In this document: piece after piece, positions 16,752-26,389 of the stretch
How the letters are laid out: each line of letters begins with the position of its first letter
How positions within the stretch are numbered: the stretch's first letter is position 1
NCBI GenBank assembly: GCA_028869255.1
Contig: CP110972.1
Coordinates: forward strand, 2,175,001-2,239,000
Origin: Pseudomonas poae
GTDB lineage: Bacteria > Pseudomonadota > Gammaproteobacteria > Pseudomonadales > Pseudomonadaceae
Direction: 5' to 3'
Length of the DNA: 64,000 nucleotides
Notes under the pieces: model-generated
Told to the model about the DNA's origin: nothing
What the model saw: only the letters and a program-made list of their open reading frames with translations
The model's database searches: none
Program-made: the position numbers and the translations under genes

Positions 16752-17202
16752 ACGAAAGGCCGCACGGCTACTGGTGATCAGCCCCGCGCACGAGGTGCTG
16801 CTGTTCAGGTTCGTCCATAAAGACGGCGCGTTGGCCGGTAAAAATTACTGGGCCACCCCTGGCGGTGGGGTTGAAGCCTTGGAGACGTTCGAGACGGCGG
16901 CCATCCGTGAGCTGCGCGAAGAGACTGGTATTCAGGTGAGCGGCGTGGATGCCTCGATCGCAGACCGCAGGTTCCCCATGATGCTGCCCAGCGGCGAAAC
17001 GGTGCTGGCCATCGAGCAGTTTTTTGTGGTTCACACCTCCAGCACCGTGCTGTCAAAAGTCGGATGGACGCTGGAGGAAACCCAGGTGATGGAGGACCAC
17101 CGCTGGTGGTCTGCCCAGGCGCTGCGATCCACCGAGGAACAGGTATGGCCCGAAGGGCTCGCCGACATGCTGGTGCAAGCGGGGGTGTTCAGGCCCGAAT
17201 GA
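16744..17202 (+). CDS. Nudix hydrolase
   Basis: 152 residues. Complete Nudix box GX5EX7REUXEEXGU, from GGVEALETFE through ELREETGI (about residues 42-64), which binds Mg and cleaves nucleoside-diphosphate-linked substrates. An aromatic WW pair (DHRWWSAQAL) is typical of MutT-like members. Translationally coupled to the TetR gene through an 8-base overlap. Substrate not predictable. Confidence 0.9.
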   Translation: MRERKAARLLVISPAHEVLLFRFVHKDGALAGKNYWATPGGGVEALETFETAAIRELREETGIQVSGVDASIADRRFPMMLPSGETVLAIEQFFVVHTSSTVLSKVGWTLEETQVMEDHRWWSAQALRSTEEQVWPEGLADMLVQAGVFRPE

Positions 17203-17221
17203 CACGCTCGAGAATCTCGAC

Positions 17222-18769
17222 TCAGGGCCGGTAGCCTGGCAACTGCCGAAACGCCGCTGCGGCGCGGTCGTTATCGGGAAGTGCGAGCAGCCGCCGGTAC
17301 AGGTCGAGGTAGGTCGTACAGAGCTTCTCGGGGTCGTCGCTATGCTTGCGCGGGCGTGCATAGACCTCGTAGGTCCCGGCTGGCGCGGCAGCGAACACTG
17401 CGTCCAGATCAGCCTTGGCGGCCACTGAGGGCGCGACGTTCTGCGTGACCCCGACGGCGGCCTTGATCATTTCCCTGCCGGCCTCTTGCGCCGCCATGAA
17501 GATCGGCTGGGGGATCTCCCGCCGGGTGTGGTAAGCCGCAGGGTATTGCCCGGTGATATGCGCGATGCAGTCCTGCGCGCTGCTCTCGTAGAGTGCCTGC
17601 AGCAACGCCACCTGGGTCTGCCAGAACTGCAGTAATTGCGGGTTGGGGGTCTTGCGCAGGTAGTCGTCGCCCAGCCAGGCATTGCGTTGGCGTAGCTGCC
17701 CGTTGAATTGCGCGAAGGTCGCGGCGCTGTTCAACGCCGCCAGTGCCTCGGCCTTTTCACTCTGGAACTGCTCCGGCGCGACCTGTGCAAGCGTCTTGAA
17801 CTGGAAGAATTTGAGCAGGTAGTTGTCCAGTACCCCGGGTTCCCGAAGCCGGACCAGGCGCGCATCGGTGAAGCGCTTTGCGTCCACGGTGTCGGTGATG
17901 ATGTGCTCACGCTTGAGTTCCTGCGCATTCGGAAACCACATGTCGTCGTGACCGGTGGCCAACACCTTGGCCACAAAACCCTTGGACGCGCCGTAATGCA
18001 GCAGGGCATCGCGGTACTGATCCACCACCGCCGATGATTGTTCATGGGAGGCGAACAGCGTCGCGGCATGGAACCCCAATACGCCCTGGCTGCCCAGCAG
18101 TCGCTCCTTGCCAGCCATGAACATCAGCGCGCAGGCACTCATGCATTCGCCGTTGGTGAAGGTGGTGAGGCGCTTTTCTTCGATCAGCATGGCCATGGCC
18201 CGTGCTTCGCCAAACAGCCCGCCACCACTGTCCAGCTGAATAACCTTGACCGTCGGCTGAGCCGCCAGCGCCTGTTCCAACGCCGCCAGGCTGCCGGGCG
18301 CAATGCCGCCGCTGAATTCAAGCTCGGTTTCACTCAGCGGTGTGATTCGATAAGACGCGAACGCGTTGGGGTTCAGCGCCAGTTGTAGGGCCGACTTAAG
18401 CGTGGGGAGGAGCTCCACCATGGACACGCCGGTATGAATCACCCCGGCAATGATCAGCAGGCGCACCACCAGCACCCAGCGCTGTTTTCCACCCCGTTGC
18501 TTGTGCAGCCTGGCGGAGCGCCATACCCCCACGCCTTGCCAGGTGGCCATGGCCAGTGTGAAGGTGAGGAACACGGCGAGCAACATCAGCAAGCTGGCAG
18601 GGCTTGGCGGGTAACGTATCAACAGGAAGTACAGCGGCGCCAATGCGAGCAGGACCAACAGCCCGAGTAACACTTCATTGATCCAGAACGACCGCGCCAG
18701 CGACAGCTCGCCACGCCAGTGGCGGGTGAAGTAGTTGGGGCGAGACTCGGGTACGGCGGCTTCTTCCAT
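17222..18769 (-). CDS. Membrane-anchored ClpP/crotonase-fold protein (COG3904-like), function unknown
   Basis: 515 residues from MEEAAVPESRP. Three hydrophobic segments lie in the first 130 residues (INEVLLGLLVLLALAPLYFL, LLMLLAVFLTFTLAM, WVLVVRLLIIAGVIHTGVSM). A soluble part follows with VIQLDSGGGLFGEARAMAML, TNGECMSACALMFMAG and GVLGFHAA, the oxyanion loop, Ser and His region of ClpP/SppA-like serine peptidases as in COG3904. The C-terminal 200 residues are helical and unassigned. An earlier Met at 18835 exists; 18769 is preferred by length. Divergent from the secreted protein at 18908. Protease activity is inferred only. Confidence 0.72.
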   Translation of the reverse strand: MEEAAVPESRPNYFTRHWRGELSLARSFWINEVLLGLLVLLALAPLYFLLIRYPPSPASLLMLLAVFLTFTLAMATWQGVGVWRSARLHKQRGGKQRWVLVVRLLIIAGVIHTGVSMVELLPTLKSALQLALNPNAFASYRITPLSETELEFSGGIAPGSLAALEQALAAQPTVKVIQLDSGGGLFGEARAMAMLIEEKRLTTFTNGECMSACALMFMAGKERLLGSQGVLGFHAATLFASHEQSSAVVDQYRDALLHYGASKGFVAKVLATGHDDMWFPNAQELKREHIITDTVDAKRFTDARLVRLREPGVLDNYLLKFFQFKTLAQVAPEQFQSEKAEALAALNSAATFAQFNGQLRQRNAWLGDDYLRKTPNPQLLQFWQTQVALLQALYESSAQDCIAHITGQYPAAYHTRREIPQPIFMAAQEAGREMIKAAVGVTQNVAPSVAAKADLDAVFAAAPAGTYEVYARPRKHSDDPEKLCTTYLDLYRRLLALPDNDRAAAAFRQLPGYRP

Positions 18770-18907
18770 GATTCGCGGTGTTCCTGGTGCGACGAGGTCA
18801 GGCGCGCAACATATCAGCCTTGGCGCGGGACTCAATAGGGTTTTGTTCGAAACACCGGGCCATTTGCTATTACACTGCCGGCCCGAATTTCAGCAAGGAT
18901 GCTTTGG

Positions 18908-20314
18908 ATGCGTTCGCTCGTCAGCGGTGTACTCCTTTCAATGACACTCGCGGCCCCTGCCATGGCCGAGCCACGCTCGTTCTCGGTCAATGATCCCAGC
19001 GGCCAGTACCTGGTCGAGGTGTTGTTCCCGGACGTGCCCGAGGACCTGCAAGCACTGGCGCGGGCGCTGATCACCGTGCGTGACAGAACCACGCTCGCCA
19101 TCCTTCAGCAATTGCAGACGCCAGCTGCCAGTGTGCCGCTGGACCAGCACGGCAAAACCGTAGAGTGGCGATTGCTGGGGGAGAACGGCGTGGTGTACTT
19201 CGCCGACATCAACCAGGATGGTCGCCAGGACCTGGCGATCCGTAACGGCAACGGCGCCGATGCGGATTTCCAGTCCAATTACGACGTATACCTGCAAGAC
19301 CCGCAGCAGCCTCAGTGGGTGCTGAACCGCGCATTGACCGACTTGGCAAACGAGACCTCAGGCGGGATGTTTTCGGTCAATCCCAAGGACGGCATGATCC
19401 ATTCGCAAACCGACCGTGGTTGCTGCTGGACACGCTCCAGTCAATGGCAGATGCAGGGCGGCGAGTTGGTGCGGCTGGGTTTCTACACCCAGGAAGCAGT
19501 GCCCGCTACGGATTGGAGCGAGACCGATAGCATGCCCCGTGGCTACATGTTGCGCACGACGGGTGAGTGGAAGGACGGCCAATGGCAGGAAACACCGCGC
19601 CTCGAAGGCCCGGTGAATGAAGACCCGCAGACGCTCGTCGGCACACTCAACGGCAAGATCCCGGTACAACTCTGGTACCAGCAGCAGGGCGCGGTGCTGA
19701 TTGGCGAGGTGCGTTACACCAAAAGTGGCAGCGGCAAGCCGATCAAACTGGTGGGCGAGCAGGGCGAGTACGACGGCAAGGCGTTCGATTACCTCTTCGA
19801 ATATGCCGACGATGGCCACCAGACCGGAATCTGGCGGATCACCCGCGAAACCGTCGAACCCTATCGCTACAGCGGCACCTGGGTCAGCAGCGCCAAGGGC
19901 GACGCGCCTGAGTTGCCAATCCAGCTGCACCAGGAGGACCGCGAGCCCGAGTACAGCAAACTCAGCGGAGTCCCCCGGGACCAACGCAACGGTCATTACC
20001 AACTGCGCGACGACTTCCTCGACCGCGACGGCGACCTGGAGCTGAACATCCTGCCCGAGCGCGACGCCCAGGGCCGGGAAGTCGCAGAGTTCAGCGTAAC
20101 GATGAAGCACGCCGGCACCGCGAACGTGATCTTCACCGCCCAGCACCGCATGCCGATGACAACCGACAACCTGATCATCGTGCCGCAACCCCTGGCGACC
20201 CCACGCACCGGGCCGTATCACATTCAACTGGTGAAAGGCTTCGCAGTGATCGAACACAACTCGGCGCCGGACAGTCAGGACTATTTGACTGGGAAGTATC
20301 GGAAGCGGCTTTGA
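18908..20314 (+). CDS. Secreted hypothetical protein with Asp-rich Ca-binding-like loop
   Basis: 468 residues with a clear signal peptide (MRSLVSGVLLSMTLAAPAMA, cleavage near 20). FADINQDGRQDLAIRNGNG resembles the DxNxDGxxDL calcium loop of FG-GAP and XAC2610-type proteins; the rest is beta-rich and unrecognised, with DRGCCWTRS conserved-looking in the middle. Start 18908 is chosen because AAGGA precedes it by 9 bases; ATG 18899 is the alternative. Divergent from the membrane ClpP-like gene 138 bp away. Confidence 0.75.
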   Translation: MRSLVSGVLLSMTLAAPAMAEPRSFSVNDPSGQYLVEVLFPDVPEDLQALARALITVRDRTTLAILQQLQTPAASVPLDQHGKTVEWRLLGENGVVYFADINQDGRQDLAIRNGNGADADFQSNYDVYLQDPQQPQWVLNRALTDLANETSGGMFSVNPKDGMIHSQTDRGCCWTRSSQWQMQGGELVRLGFYTQEAVPATDWSETDSMPRGYMLRTTGEWKDGQWQETPRLEGPVNEDPQTLVGTLNGKIPVQLWYQQQGAVLIGEVRYTKSGSGKPIKLVGEQGEYDGKAFDYLFEYADDGHQTGIWRITRETVEPYRYSGTWVSSAKGDAPELPIQLHQEDREPEYSKLSGVPRDQRNGHYQLRDDFLDRDGDLELNILPERDAQGREVAEFSVTMKHAGTANVIFTAQHRMPMTTDNLIIVPQPLATPRTGPYHIQLVKGFAVIEHNSAPDSQDYLTGKYRKRL

Positions 20315-20315
20315 G

Positions 20316-20760
20316 TTAATCACGAATCCTAAGTTGGGCCGTCGTCAGCATGATCACGTAAGCGCGAAACATATCAGCCATCCCATCGGCATAAACAGTA
20401 ATTTCTGCGTCCGTGCGTGGGCTCCCGGAAAATCCTTGCCCACTGAACTGAGCGTGGTCAGGATCAAATCGCACACCAGTGCGCGGGTATCCGGCGATAC
20501 CTGCGGCAGCAACTCCAGCATGAATGTCTGAAATGCCTGCTGCCCCCCGTCCGCAGTTCCTAAAGGCGTGCACCAACGTGCGCAGACGATCCAGCGGCGT
20601 TTCCTCGGTTTTTTCGAAAGTTGCGCGCAGCATCTGCGTGGTTTGCTGGCATTCATCACTCTGTAGCTGGAACATAATCGCGGCCACCAGCTAGGTGGGC
20701 CGGGCTTTCTGCGGCTGTTTGCGCTTGGCAAATCCTGTCTGTGCCCTTTGCCGATGACAT
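20316..20760 (-). pseudogene. TetR regulator remnant (HTH deleted, frameshifted)
   Basis: The minus strand keeps pieces of a TetR regulator of the KRKQPQ-ARST subgroup: KRKQPQKARPT, a stop, then LVAAIMFQLQSDECQQTTQM, RLRTLVHAF, and in another frame AFQTFMLELLPQVSPDTRAL, returning to RTDAEITVYADGMADMF. In intact homologues the DNA-binding helices lie between LVAAI and the next AAI, exactly the part missing here, so recombination between the two AAI segments is a likely cause. A second segment after HAFR is also missing, and one frame change falls in a T run. Sits downstream of the LysE gene. Not functional. The 5' boundary is uncertain. Confidence 0.7.
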
Positions 20761-20813
20761 CGAACTTTCCATCCGCCTGGGATAAGTGAGTCCTCACCTT
20801 ATGCACTTCGCGC

Positions 20814-21446
20814 TCAGCGCTTACTGAACGCCAGCCGTGCGGCAAACAGCACAAAGATCACGCCGGTGGTGCGGTCCATCCACTGAATGACCGGCTCGCG
20901 GCGCAGGAATCCGGACAGTTGCTGCGTGGCGCCGATCAGTACCAGCGACCACACCAGCCCGAGCACCACATGGATGCTGACCAGGCCGAAGGTCCAGCCC
21001 ACCATCGATTGGCCTTGGGGAATGAATTGCGGCAGGAACGACACGTAAAAAATCCCTATCTTGGGGTTCAGTACATTGCCCAGCAGGCCCTTGATAAACC
21101 AGTTGCCGCTGGCTTTGCCGTCCACCACGGCGAGCGCCAACGAGCGGCGTGGGCGCAGCAGCATATTCAGGCCCAGCCAGGCCAGGTAGGCGGCGCCGCA
21201 GTACTTGAGGAGGTTGAAGGCCACTTGCGACACGGTGAGCAACGCGCCAAGGCCAAAGGCAACGGCAGCTCCCCACAGCAGGCAACCGGCGTTGATCCCC
21301 AACGTGACCTGCAGCGCCTGGCGTTTGCCTTCCACCGTGGCGGTCCTGAGGACCAAGGCCGTGTCGAGCCCGGGCGTGAGGGTGAGCAGGGTGGCGGCGA
21401 AGGTGAAGGCGAGGAGGTTGTCGGCGACGGACATGGGCGCAGGCAT
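20814..21446 (-). CDS. LysE/RhtB family exporter
   Basis: 210 residues and six hydrophobic segments. The motif LLTLTPGLDTALVLRTATVE is the LysE signature (TPGPxxxxV) with Leu for the second Pro. LLGNVLNPKIGIFYVSFLPQF is the second conserved block. Exports an amino acid or derivative across the inner membrane; substrate unknown. No strong Shine-Dalgarno; Met at 21449 or 21434 could equally start the protein. The neighbouring TetR remnant may once have controlled it. Confidence 0.88.
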   Translation of the reverse strand: MPAPMSVADNLLAFTFAATLLTLTPGLDTALVLRTATVEGKRQALQVTLGINAGCLLWGAAVAFGLGALLTVSQVAFNLLKYCGAAYLAWLGLNMLLRPRRSLALAVVDGKASGNWFIKGLLGNVLNPKIGIFYVSFLPQFIPQGQSMVGWTFGLVSIHVVLGLVWSLVLIGATQQLSGFLRREPVIQWMDRTTGVIFVLFAARLAFSKR

Positions 21447-21519
21447 CATAAAAGGACGAGCAAGGACGTTAGCGCAGGCAGAACCGCCCTGCAAACGGGC
21501 GGCCCTGCCTTTACCGCCA

Positions 21520-22032
21520 TTAATCGGCGGCTTCGACCCATTGGCAGTTGGTCAACGGCGTTCCACCCACGCGCAGGTAGTACGCATCCGGCGCCAGGAC
21601 CCGCTCATGGGAAGTGCCTACCGGCCCCTCGTGGTAGCTCGTGAACAGCTGGCCGTTGACGATCTCCCAGCGCACTGAGTAGTGCGCGGTGGAACGGTAC
21701 AGCCAAAGGCGGGGGGCCGCACGGCACGACAGGTAGTTACCATCTTGCATCTCAAGCTGCATTCGGTTGTCTTCGGTGGAGACATTCTTGAACTTGGCTT
21801 TATCGCCGTTGGACGGCGTGGCGCTCATGTAGTCCCAAAAGCTCCAACTGGCCTGGTTGCCGACAAAATAGGCCCAACTGCTGCGTACTTCGCCATTGTC
21901 ATCGGTGTAGTCGAGCTTGAGGTTGTACCACTTGTTTTCCGGCAGGGCCTGGCCGGAGCCACGTGCAGGCAGGGGCGCGCCTTCAGGGATGAAGGGCTGG
22001 TCGTCTTTGGAAGGGATCGTTGAGTCACTCAT
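21520..22032 (-). CDS. Hypothetical protein, 170 residues
   Basis: Not recognised. Starts at MSDSTIPSKDDQPFIPEGAP with a perfect AAGGAG 9 bases upstream. No signal peptide or membrane segment. Rich in Trp and Tyr (SSWAYFVGNQASWSFWDYMS, APRLWLYRSTAHYSVRWEIV), suggesting a beta-sandwich or lectin-like fold. Monocistronic, between the LysE gene and the chemoreceptor. Confidence 0.65.
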   Translation of the reverse strand: MSDSTIPSKDDQPFIPEGAPLPARGSGQALPENKWYNLKLDYTDDNGEVRSSWAYFVGNQASWSFWDYMSATPSNGDKAKFKNVSTEDNRMQLEMQDGNYLSCRAAPRLWLYRSTAHYSVRWEIVNGQLFTSYHEGPVGTSHERVLAPDAYYLRVGGTPLTNCQWVEAAD

Positions 22033-22290
22033 GGGTTTACTCCTTAGCGGATTGATACAAGGGATCAATCGCCCGGGCCAAAGCCATAATGCGGGGGGAT
22101 AACGCAGGGGAGGATCGCGGGAATAATTCAGGTTGCGCCCTGTGCACAACTGCTTGGGCCTGTGCTACGACTTGGCGAGGATCACCAGCTTCCGTTACGG
22201 CTTGTCCTTCTCTCATCCATGACCTTGGCCACCAACAGCTTAAGCTGTCGGGGCGCTTTGCAAGGTTAGAACAGGGTGCCGGATTCGTCG

Positions 22291-22337
22291 AAAAAAAACA
22301 GCACGGCGCCCGTCATGCACGATGGCGGGCGCTGTTT
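22291..22337 (-). terminator. Intrinsic terminator after the PAS chemoreceptor
   Basis: On the minus strand GCGCCCG/CGGGCGC pairs around CCATCGTGCATGA, followed after CGTGCTG by eight T. Lies 10 bases after the chemoreceptor stop codon at 22347. Confidence 0.65.
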
Positions 22338-22346
22338 GGCCGGTGG

Positions 22347-23912
22347 TCAGCGGTTGAAACGCTCAACCAGCGCGTATTGGGTGGACGCGGTATTGGTCAG
22401 TTCCTTGCTCAGGTCCGTGGATTGATGGGCCTGGATCGAGGTCTGATCGGCCAGCTCGGCGATGGTGGTGATGTTGCGGCTGATCTCCTCGGCCACCGCA
22501 CTTTGTTCTTCGGTGGCGGCGGCAATCTGGGTGGTCATGTCGGTGATATGCGACACGGCCTCGCTGATGCCCACCAGCGCCTTGTCCGCTTCCAGCACCC
22601 AGGCCACGCCTTCCTGGGCCTGGCGCTGGCCATTTTCCATGCTATGCACGGCATTGCTGGAGGACGCCTGGAGCTGTGTAATCAGCCCATGGATCTGGGT
22701 GGTGGATTGGGACGTGCGCTGGGCCAGTTGACGCACTTCATCGGCGACCACCGCAAAGCCGCGGCCCATGTCGCCAGCGCGGGCGGCTTCAATGGCGGCG
22801 TTGAGGGCCAGCAGGTTGGTTTGATCGGCAATGCCTTTGATCACGTCAACCACGCTGCCGATTTCATCGCTGTCCCGGGCCAATTGCGCCACGGTAACCC
22901 CGGTCTCGGCGACCACGGCGGACAGGCGCTCGATGGCTTCACGGGTATCGCGTGCCACCTCGCGCCCGCGCCCGGTCAGGCCATTGGCCTGCTGCGTGGC
23001 GTCGGCGGTGCGCTGCACGTGGCTGGCAACTTCCTGGGTGGTCGCAGCCATCTGGTTGACGGCGGCCGACACCTGCTCGGTTTCGACGCGCTGGCGGTCC
23101 AGACCCTTGGCGCTGGCCGTGGCCAACTGGTCGGATTGCCCGGCGAGCGCGCTGAGTTGTTCGGCACTGTCCTGCAGGCGCGTCAGGCAGGTTTTCAGGC
23201 GTGCGGTTTGGCTGAGGAACGCCGTTTCCAACCGGGCCTGGGGCCCACGGGCGTCGCTGTACATCTGGGCGATCAAGGCATCCGAGGTCGAGGGTTCGAC
23301 ACCCGCCAACAGGCGCAAGGTACTGCTTTGGCGCCAGCGCGAGCAGAGCATCCCCACCGGCACGGCGACCGCCACAGCCACCGCGATGGCCAGCGGTGCA
23401 CTGAGAAACAGCCCGGCAACACTGCCGGCGACTGCGGTTGCCGCATACGGTATGCAGCTGGCGACTGTCGGCAGCCAGGCATCCTGGCGCGGCACTGCTG
23501 GCTTGCCCTGGCTGATGCGCAGGTACAGGGCCTGCGCGCGGCGGATTTCATCGGCCGTGGGCTTGACCCGCACCGACTCGAAACCCACCACATTGTTGCC
23601 TTCGAAGATCGGTGTGACGTAGGCGTTGACCCAATAGTGGTCGCCGTTTTTCGAGCGGTTCTTGACGATGCCCATCCACGGCAGACCTTGCTTGAGTGCA
23701 CCCCACATGTGCGCAAATACGGCCGGCGGCACATCGGGGTGACGCACGATGTTCTGTGGCGCGCCGATCAGGTCGTCACGCTCAAAGCCGCTGATATCGA
23801 CGAAGGCATCGTTGCAGTAAGTGATCACACCTCGAACATCCGTCGCCGAGATGAGCTTTTGTTGCGGCGCGAGTGAAATCTCGCGTTGTGTAACTGGCTG
23901 GTTGTTGCGCAT
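22347..23912 (-). CDS. PAS-domain methyl-accepting chemotaxis protein (Aer-like)
   Basis: 521 residues. N-terminal PAS domain (about 15-115: [34 protein letters not shown]), the Aer type that senses redox or oxygen through a bound flavin. Two hydrophobic stretches (about 155-195) form a membrane anchor without a periplasmic domain. Then a signalling domain with the canonical tip [20 protein letters not shown] and [17 protein letters not shown]. No C-terminal CheR pentapeptide. Signals to CheA/CheW. Monocistronic. Confidence 0.93.
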   Translation of the reverse strand: MRNNQPVTQREISLAPQQKLISATDVRGVITYCNDAFVDISGFERDDLIGAPQNIVRHPDVPPAVFAHMWGALKQGLPWMGIVKNRSKNGDHYWVNAYVTPIFEGNNVVGFESVRVKPTADEIRRAQALYLRISQGKPAVPRQDAWLPTVASCIPYAATAVAGSVAGLFLSAPLAIAVAVAVAVPVGMLCSRWRQSSTLRLLAGVEPSTSDALIAQMYSDARGPQARLETAFLSQTARLKTCLTRLQDSAEQLSALAGQSDQLATASAKGLDRQRVETEQVSAAVNQMAATTQEVASHVQRTADATQQANGLTGRGREVARDTREAIERLSAVVAETGVTVAQLARDSDEIGSVVDVIKGIADQTNLLALNAAIEAARAGDMGRGFAVVADEVRQLAQRTSQSTTQIHGLITQLQASSSNAVHSMENGQRQAQEGVAWVLEADKALVGISEAVSHITDMTTQIAAATEEQSAVAEEISRNITTIAELADQTSIQAHQSTDLSKELTNTASTQYALVERFNR

Positions 23913-24075
23913 TCCGACTACTCCCTGGTTGCACTCAGTCCATCGGCGCCAACTGGCAGAAGATTAATGCACATTGGCTATTTCGCCAGCCGCTGGTCAA
24001 AAGCCTGAAACTTGTGGGTGAAACACTTCATAATGGCGGCCATTTTTATATAGCCCGTTATTCTGGTGTGCCCCC

Positions 24076-26274
24076 ATGGAAATCAAGGTCAACTTTCTCG
24101 ACAACCTCCGACTTGAAGCCAAGTTCGATGACTTCACGGTGATTGCCGACCAGCCGATCCGCTATAAAGGCGATGGCTCGGCGCCGGGGCCATTCGATTA
24201 CTTCCTGGCCTCGTCGGCCTTGTGTGCGGCGTACTTCGTGAAGTTGTACTGCGCAACGCGCAATATCCCCACCGATAATATTCGCCTGTCGCAGAACAAT
24301 ATCGTCGACCCGGAAAATCGCTATAACCAGATCTTCAAGATTCAGGTGGAATTACCCGCTGACATTTCCGATAAGGACCGCCAGGGCATTTTGCGTTCCA
24401 TTGACCGTTGCACCGTGAAGAAAGTAGTGCAGGCCGGTCCCGAGTTCGTGATCGAAGAAGTGGAAAACCTCGACGCCGATGCCCAGGCGTTGTTGATGCC
24501 AAGCGCCACTTCCGAATCCGGCACCTACATCGCCGGCAAGGACCTGCCGCTGGAGCAGACCATCGCCAACATGTCCGGGATCCTCGCGGGCCTGGGCATG
24601 AAGATTGAAATCGCCTCGTGGCGCAATATCGTGCCGAACGTATGGTCGCTGCACATCCGCGATGCGCACTCGCCGATGTGCTTCACCAACGGCAAGGGCG
24701 CGACCAAGGAAGGCGCGCTGGCGTCGGCACTCGGCGAATTTATCGAGCGGCTCAACTGCAACTTCTTCTATAACGACCAGTTCTGGGGCGAAGAAATCGC
24801 CAACGCGCCGTTTGTGCATTACCCGGATGAGCGCTGGTTCCAGCCAGGGCCTGAGGATGAGTTGCCGACGCAAATCCTCGACGCCTACTGCCTCAAGGTC
24901 TACAACCGCGATGGCGAGCTGCGTGGCTCGCACCTGTTCGACACCAACTCCGGCAATGAAGCACGCGGCATTGTTGCGCTGCCGTTCGTGCGTCAGTCGG
25001 ACGGCGAGGTGGTGTATTTCCCGTCCAACCTGATCGAAAACCTCTACCTCAGCAATGGCATGAGCGCGGGCAACACCCTGGCCGAAGCCCAGGTGCAGTG
25101 CCTGTCGGAAATCTTCGAGCGGGCGGTGAAGCGCGAAATCATCGAAGGCGAGTTCGCACTGCCGGACGTACCGGCCGAGGTGCTGGCCAAATACCCGAGC
25201 ATCCTGGCCGGCATCCAGGGCCTGGAAGCCCAGGGCTTCCCGGTGCTGGTCAAGGACGCGTCCCTGGGCGGTGAATTCCCGGTGATGTGCGTGACCTTGA
25301 TGAACCCGCGTACCGGCGGCGTGTTCGCCTCGTTCGGTGCGCACCCAAGCCTGGAAGTGGCGCTGGAGCGCAGCTTGACCGAGCTGCTGCAAGGCCGCAG
25401 TTTCGAAGGCTTGAACGACCTGCCGCAGCCGACCTTCGAAGGCCAGGCCGTGACCGAGCCGAACAACTTCGTCGAGCACTTCATCGACTCCAGCGGCGTG
25501 GTGTCGTGGCGCTTCTTCAGTGCCCAGTCGGACTACGAATTTGTGGAGTGGGATTTCTGCGGCCAGGGTGAAAACTCCAACGCCGAAGAGGCCGCGACCC
25601 TGTTCGGCATCCTCGAAAACATGGGTAAAGAGTCCTACATGGCGGTGTACGAACACCTCGGCGCAACCGCCTGCCGCATCCTGGTGCCGGACTACTCGGA
25701 AATCTACCCGGTGGACGACCTGATCTGGGATAACACCAACAAGGCGCTGTTTTTCCGCGAAGACATCCTCAACCTGCACCGTCTCGACGCCGCCGAGCTG
25801 AACGCGTTGGTTGAGCGCCTGATCGAAAGCGAGCTGGACGACTACACCGATATCACCACCTTGATCGGCATCGAGTTCGACGACAACACCGCGTGGGGCC
25901 AGCTGACCATTCTGGAACTGAAGCTGCTGATCTTCCTCGCCTTGCAGCAGTACGAAGAAGCCAAGGAGTGCGTGGAGATGTTCCTCCAGTACAACGACAA
26001 CACGGCCGAGCGCGGCCTGTTCTATCAAGCGATGAATGCGGTGCTGGAAATGGAGCTGGACGACGACCTGGAGCTGGCGGATTACGAGGCCAACTTCCGG
26101 CGCATGTTCGGCAATGAGCGGATGGATGCGGTGATCGGCTCGGTCAATGGCAGCGTGCGGTTCTACGGGCTGACGCCGACCAGCATGAAGCTGGAAGGCC
26201 TGGACCGGCATTTGCGCTTGATCGACAGTTACAAGAAGCTGCACTCGGCGCGGGCCAACATCACTTCGGCCTGA
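24076..26274 (+). CDS. ycaO: OsmC domain/YcaO domain fusion protein
   Basis: 732 residues. Residues 1-140 are an OsmC-like domain (IRYKGDGSAPGPFDYFLASS, Cys in SALCAAYFVKLYC). The YcaO ATPase core follows with SALGEFIER (S217, E221, E224, R225) and EAQVQCLSEIFER (E337, Q341, E345, E348), the SxxxExxER and ExxxQxxxExxER ATP-binding sets. The C-terminal 170 residues are acidic and helical. No PxPxP tail, so not a typical azoline cyclodehydratase. E. coli YcaO is linked to RimO methylthiolation of ribosomal protein S12. No precursor peptide or dehydrogenase is adjacent. Well conserved in pseudomonads. Confidence 0.92.
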   Translation: MEIKVNFLDNLRLEAKFDDFTVIADQPIRYKGDGSAPGPFDYFLASSALCAAYFVKLYCATRNIPTDNIRLSQNNIVDPENRYNQIFKIQVELPADISDKDRQGILRSIDRCTVKKVVQAGPEFVIEEVENLDADAQALLMPSATSESGTYIAGKDLPLEQTIANMSGILAGLGMKIEIASWRNIVPNVWSLHIRDAHSPMCFTNGKGATKEGALASALGEFIERLNCNFFYNDQFWGEEIANAPFVHYPDERWFQPGPEDELPTQILDAYCLKVYNRDGELRGSHLFDTNSGNEARGIVALPFVRQSDGEVVYFPSNLIENLYLSNGMSAGNTLAEAQVQCLSEIFERAVKREIIEGEFALPDVPAEVLAKYPSILAGIQGLEAQGFPVLVKDASLGGEFPVMCVTLMNPRTGGVFASFGAHPSLEVALERSLTELLQGRSFEGLNDLPQPTFEGQAVTEPNNFVEHFIDSSGVVSWRFFSAQSDYEFVEWDFCGQGENSNAEEAATLFGILENMGKESYMAVYEHLGATACRILVPDYSEIYPVDDLIWDNTNKALFFREDILNLHRLDAAELNALVERLIESELDDYTDITTLIGIEFDDNTAWGQLTILELKLLIFLALQQYEEAKECVEMFLQYNDNTAERGLFYQAMNAVLEMELDDDLELADYEANFRRMFGNERMDAVIGSVNGSVRFYGLTPTSMKLEGLDRHLRLIDSYKKLHSARANITSA

Positions 26275-26282
26275 CCTACGTT

Positions 26283-26373
26283 CCTGTGGGAGCTGGCTTG
26301 CCTGCGATGCGCACACCGCGTTGTGTCAGGTGTACCGAGGTGATGCTATCGCAGGCAAGCCAGCTCCCACAGG
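26283..26373. repeat. Paired REP element with 26-bp inverted arms
   Basis: CCTGTGGGAGCTGGCTTGCC at 26283 continues to 26308 and is exactly inverted at 26348-26373, around a 39-base centre. It is the second common P. fluorescens REP type. Placed between converging ycaO and the cystathionine gene, where it can also end transcription. Confidence 0.85.
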
Positions 26374-26389
26374 TGATCGATTTTTGCGG

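Noticed and set aside
22089..23876. Plus-strand frame of 595 codons opposite the PAS chemoreceptor
   Set aside because: No recognisable motif; the chemoreceptor signalling tip lies on the other strand.
24352..26316. Minus-strand frame of 654 codons opposite ycaO
   Set aside because: Composition of an antisense frame, and YcaO ATP motifs are on the plus strand.
26283..26373. CRISPR-like repeat or attachment site
   Set aside because: It is a single inverted pair, also of the common P. fluorescens REP type, with no direct-repeat array or integrase nearby.
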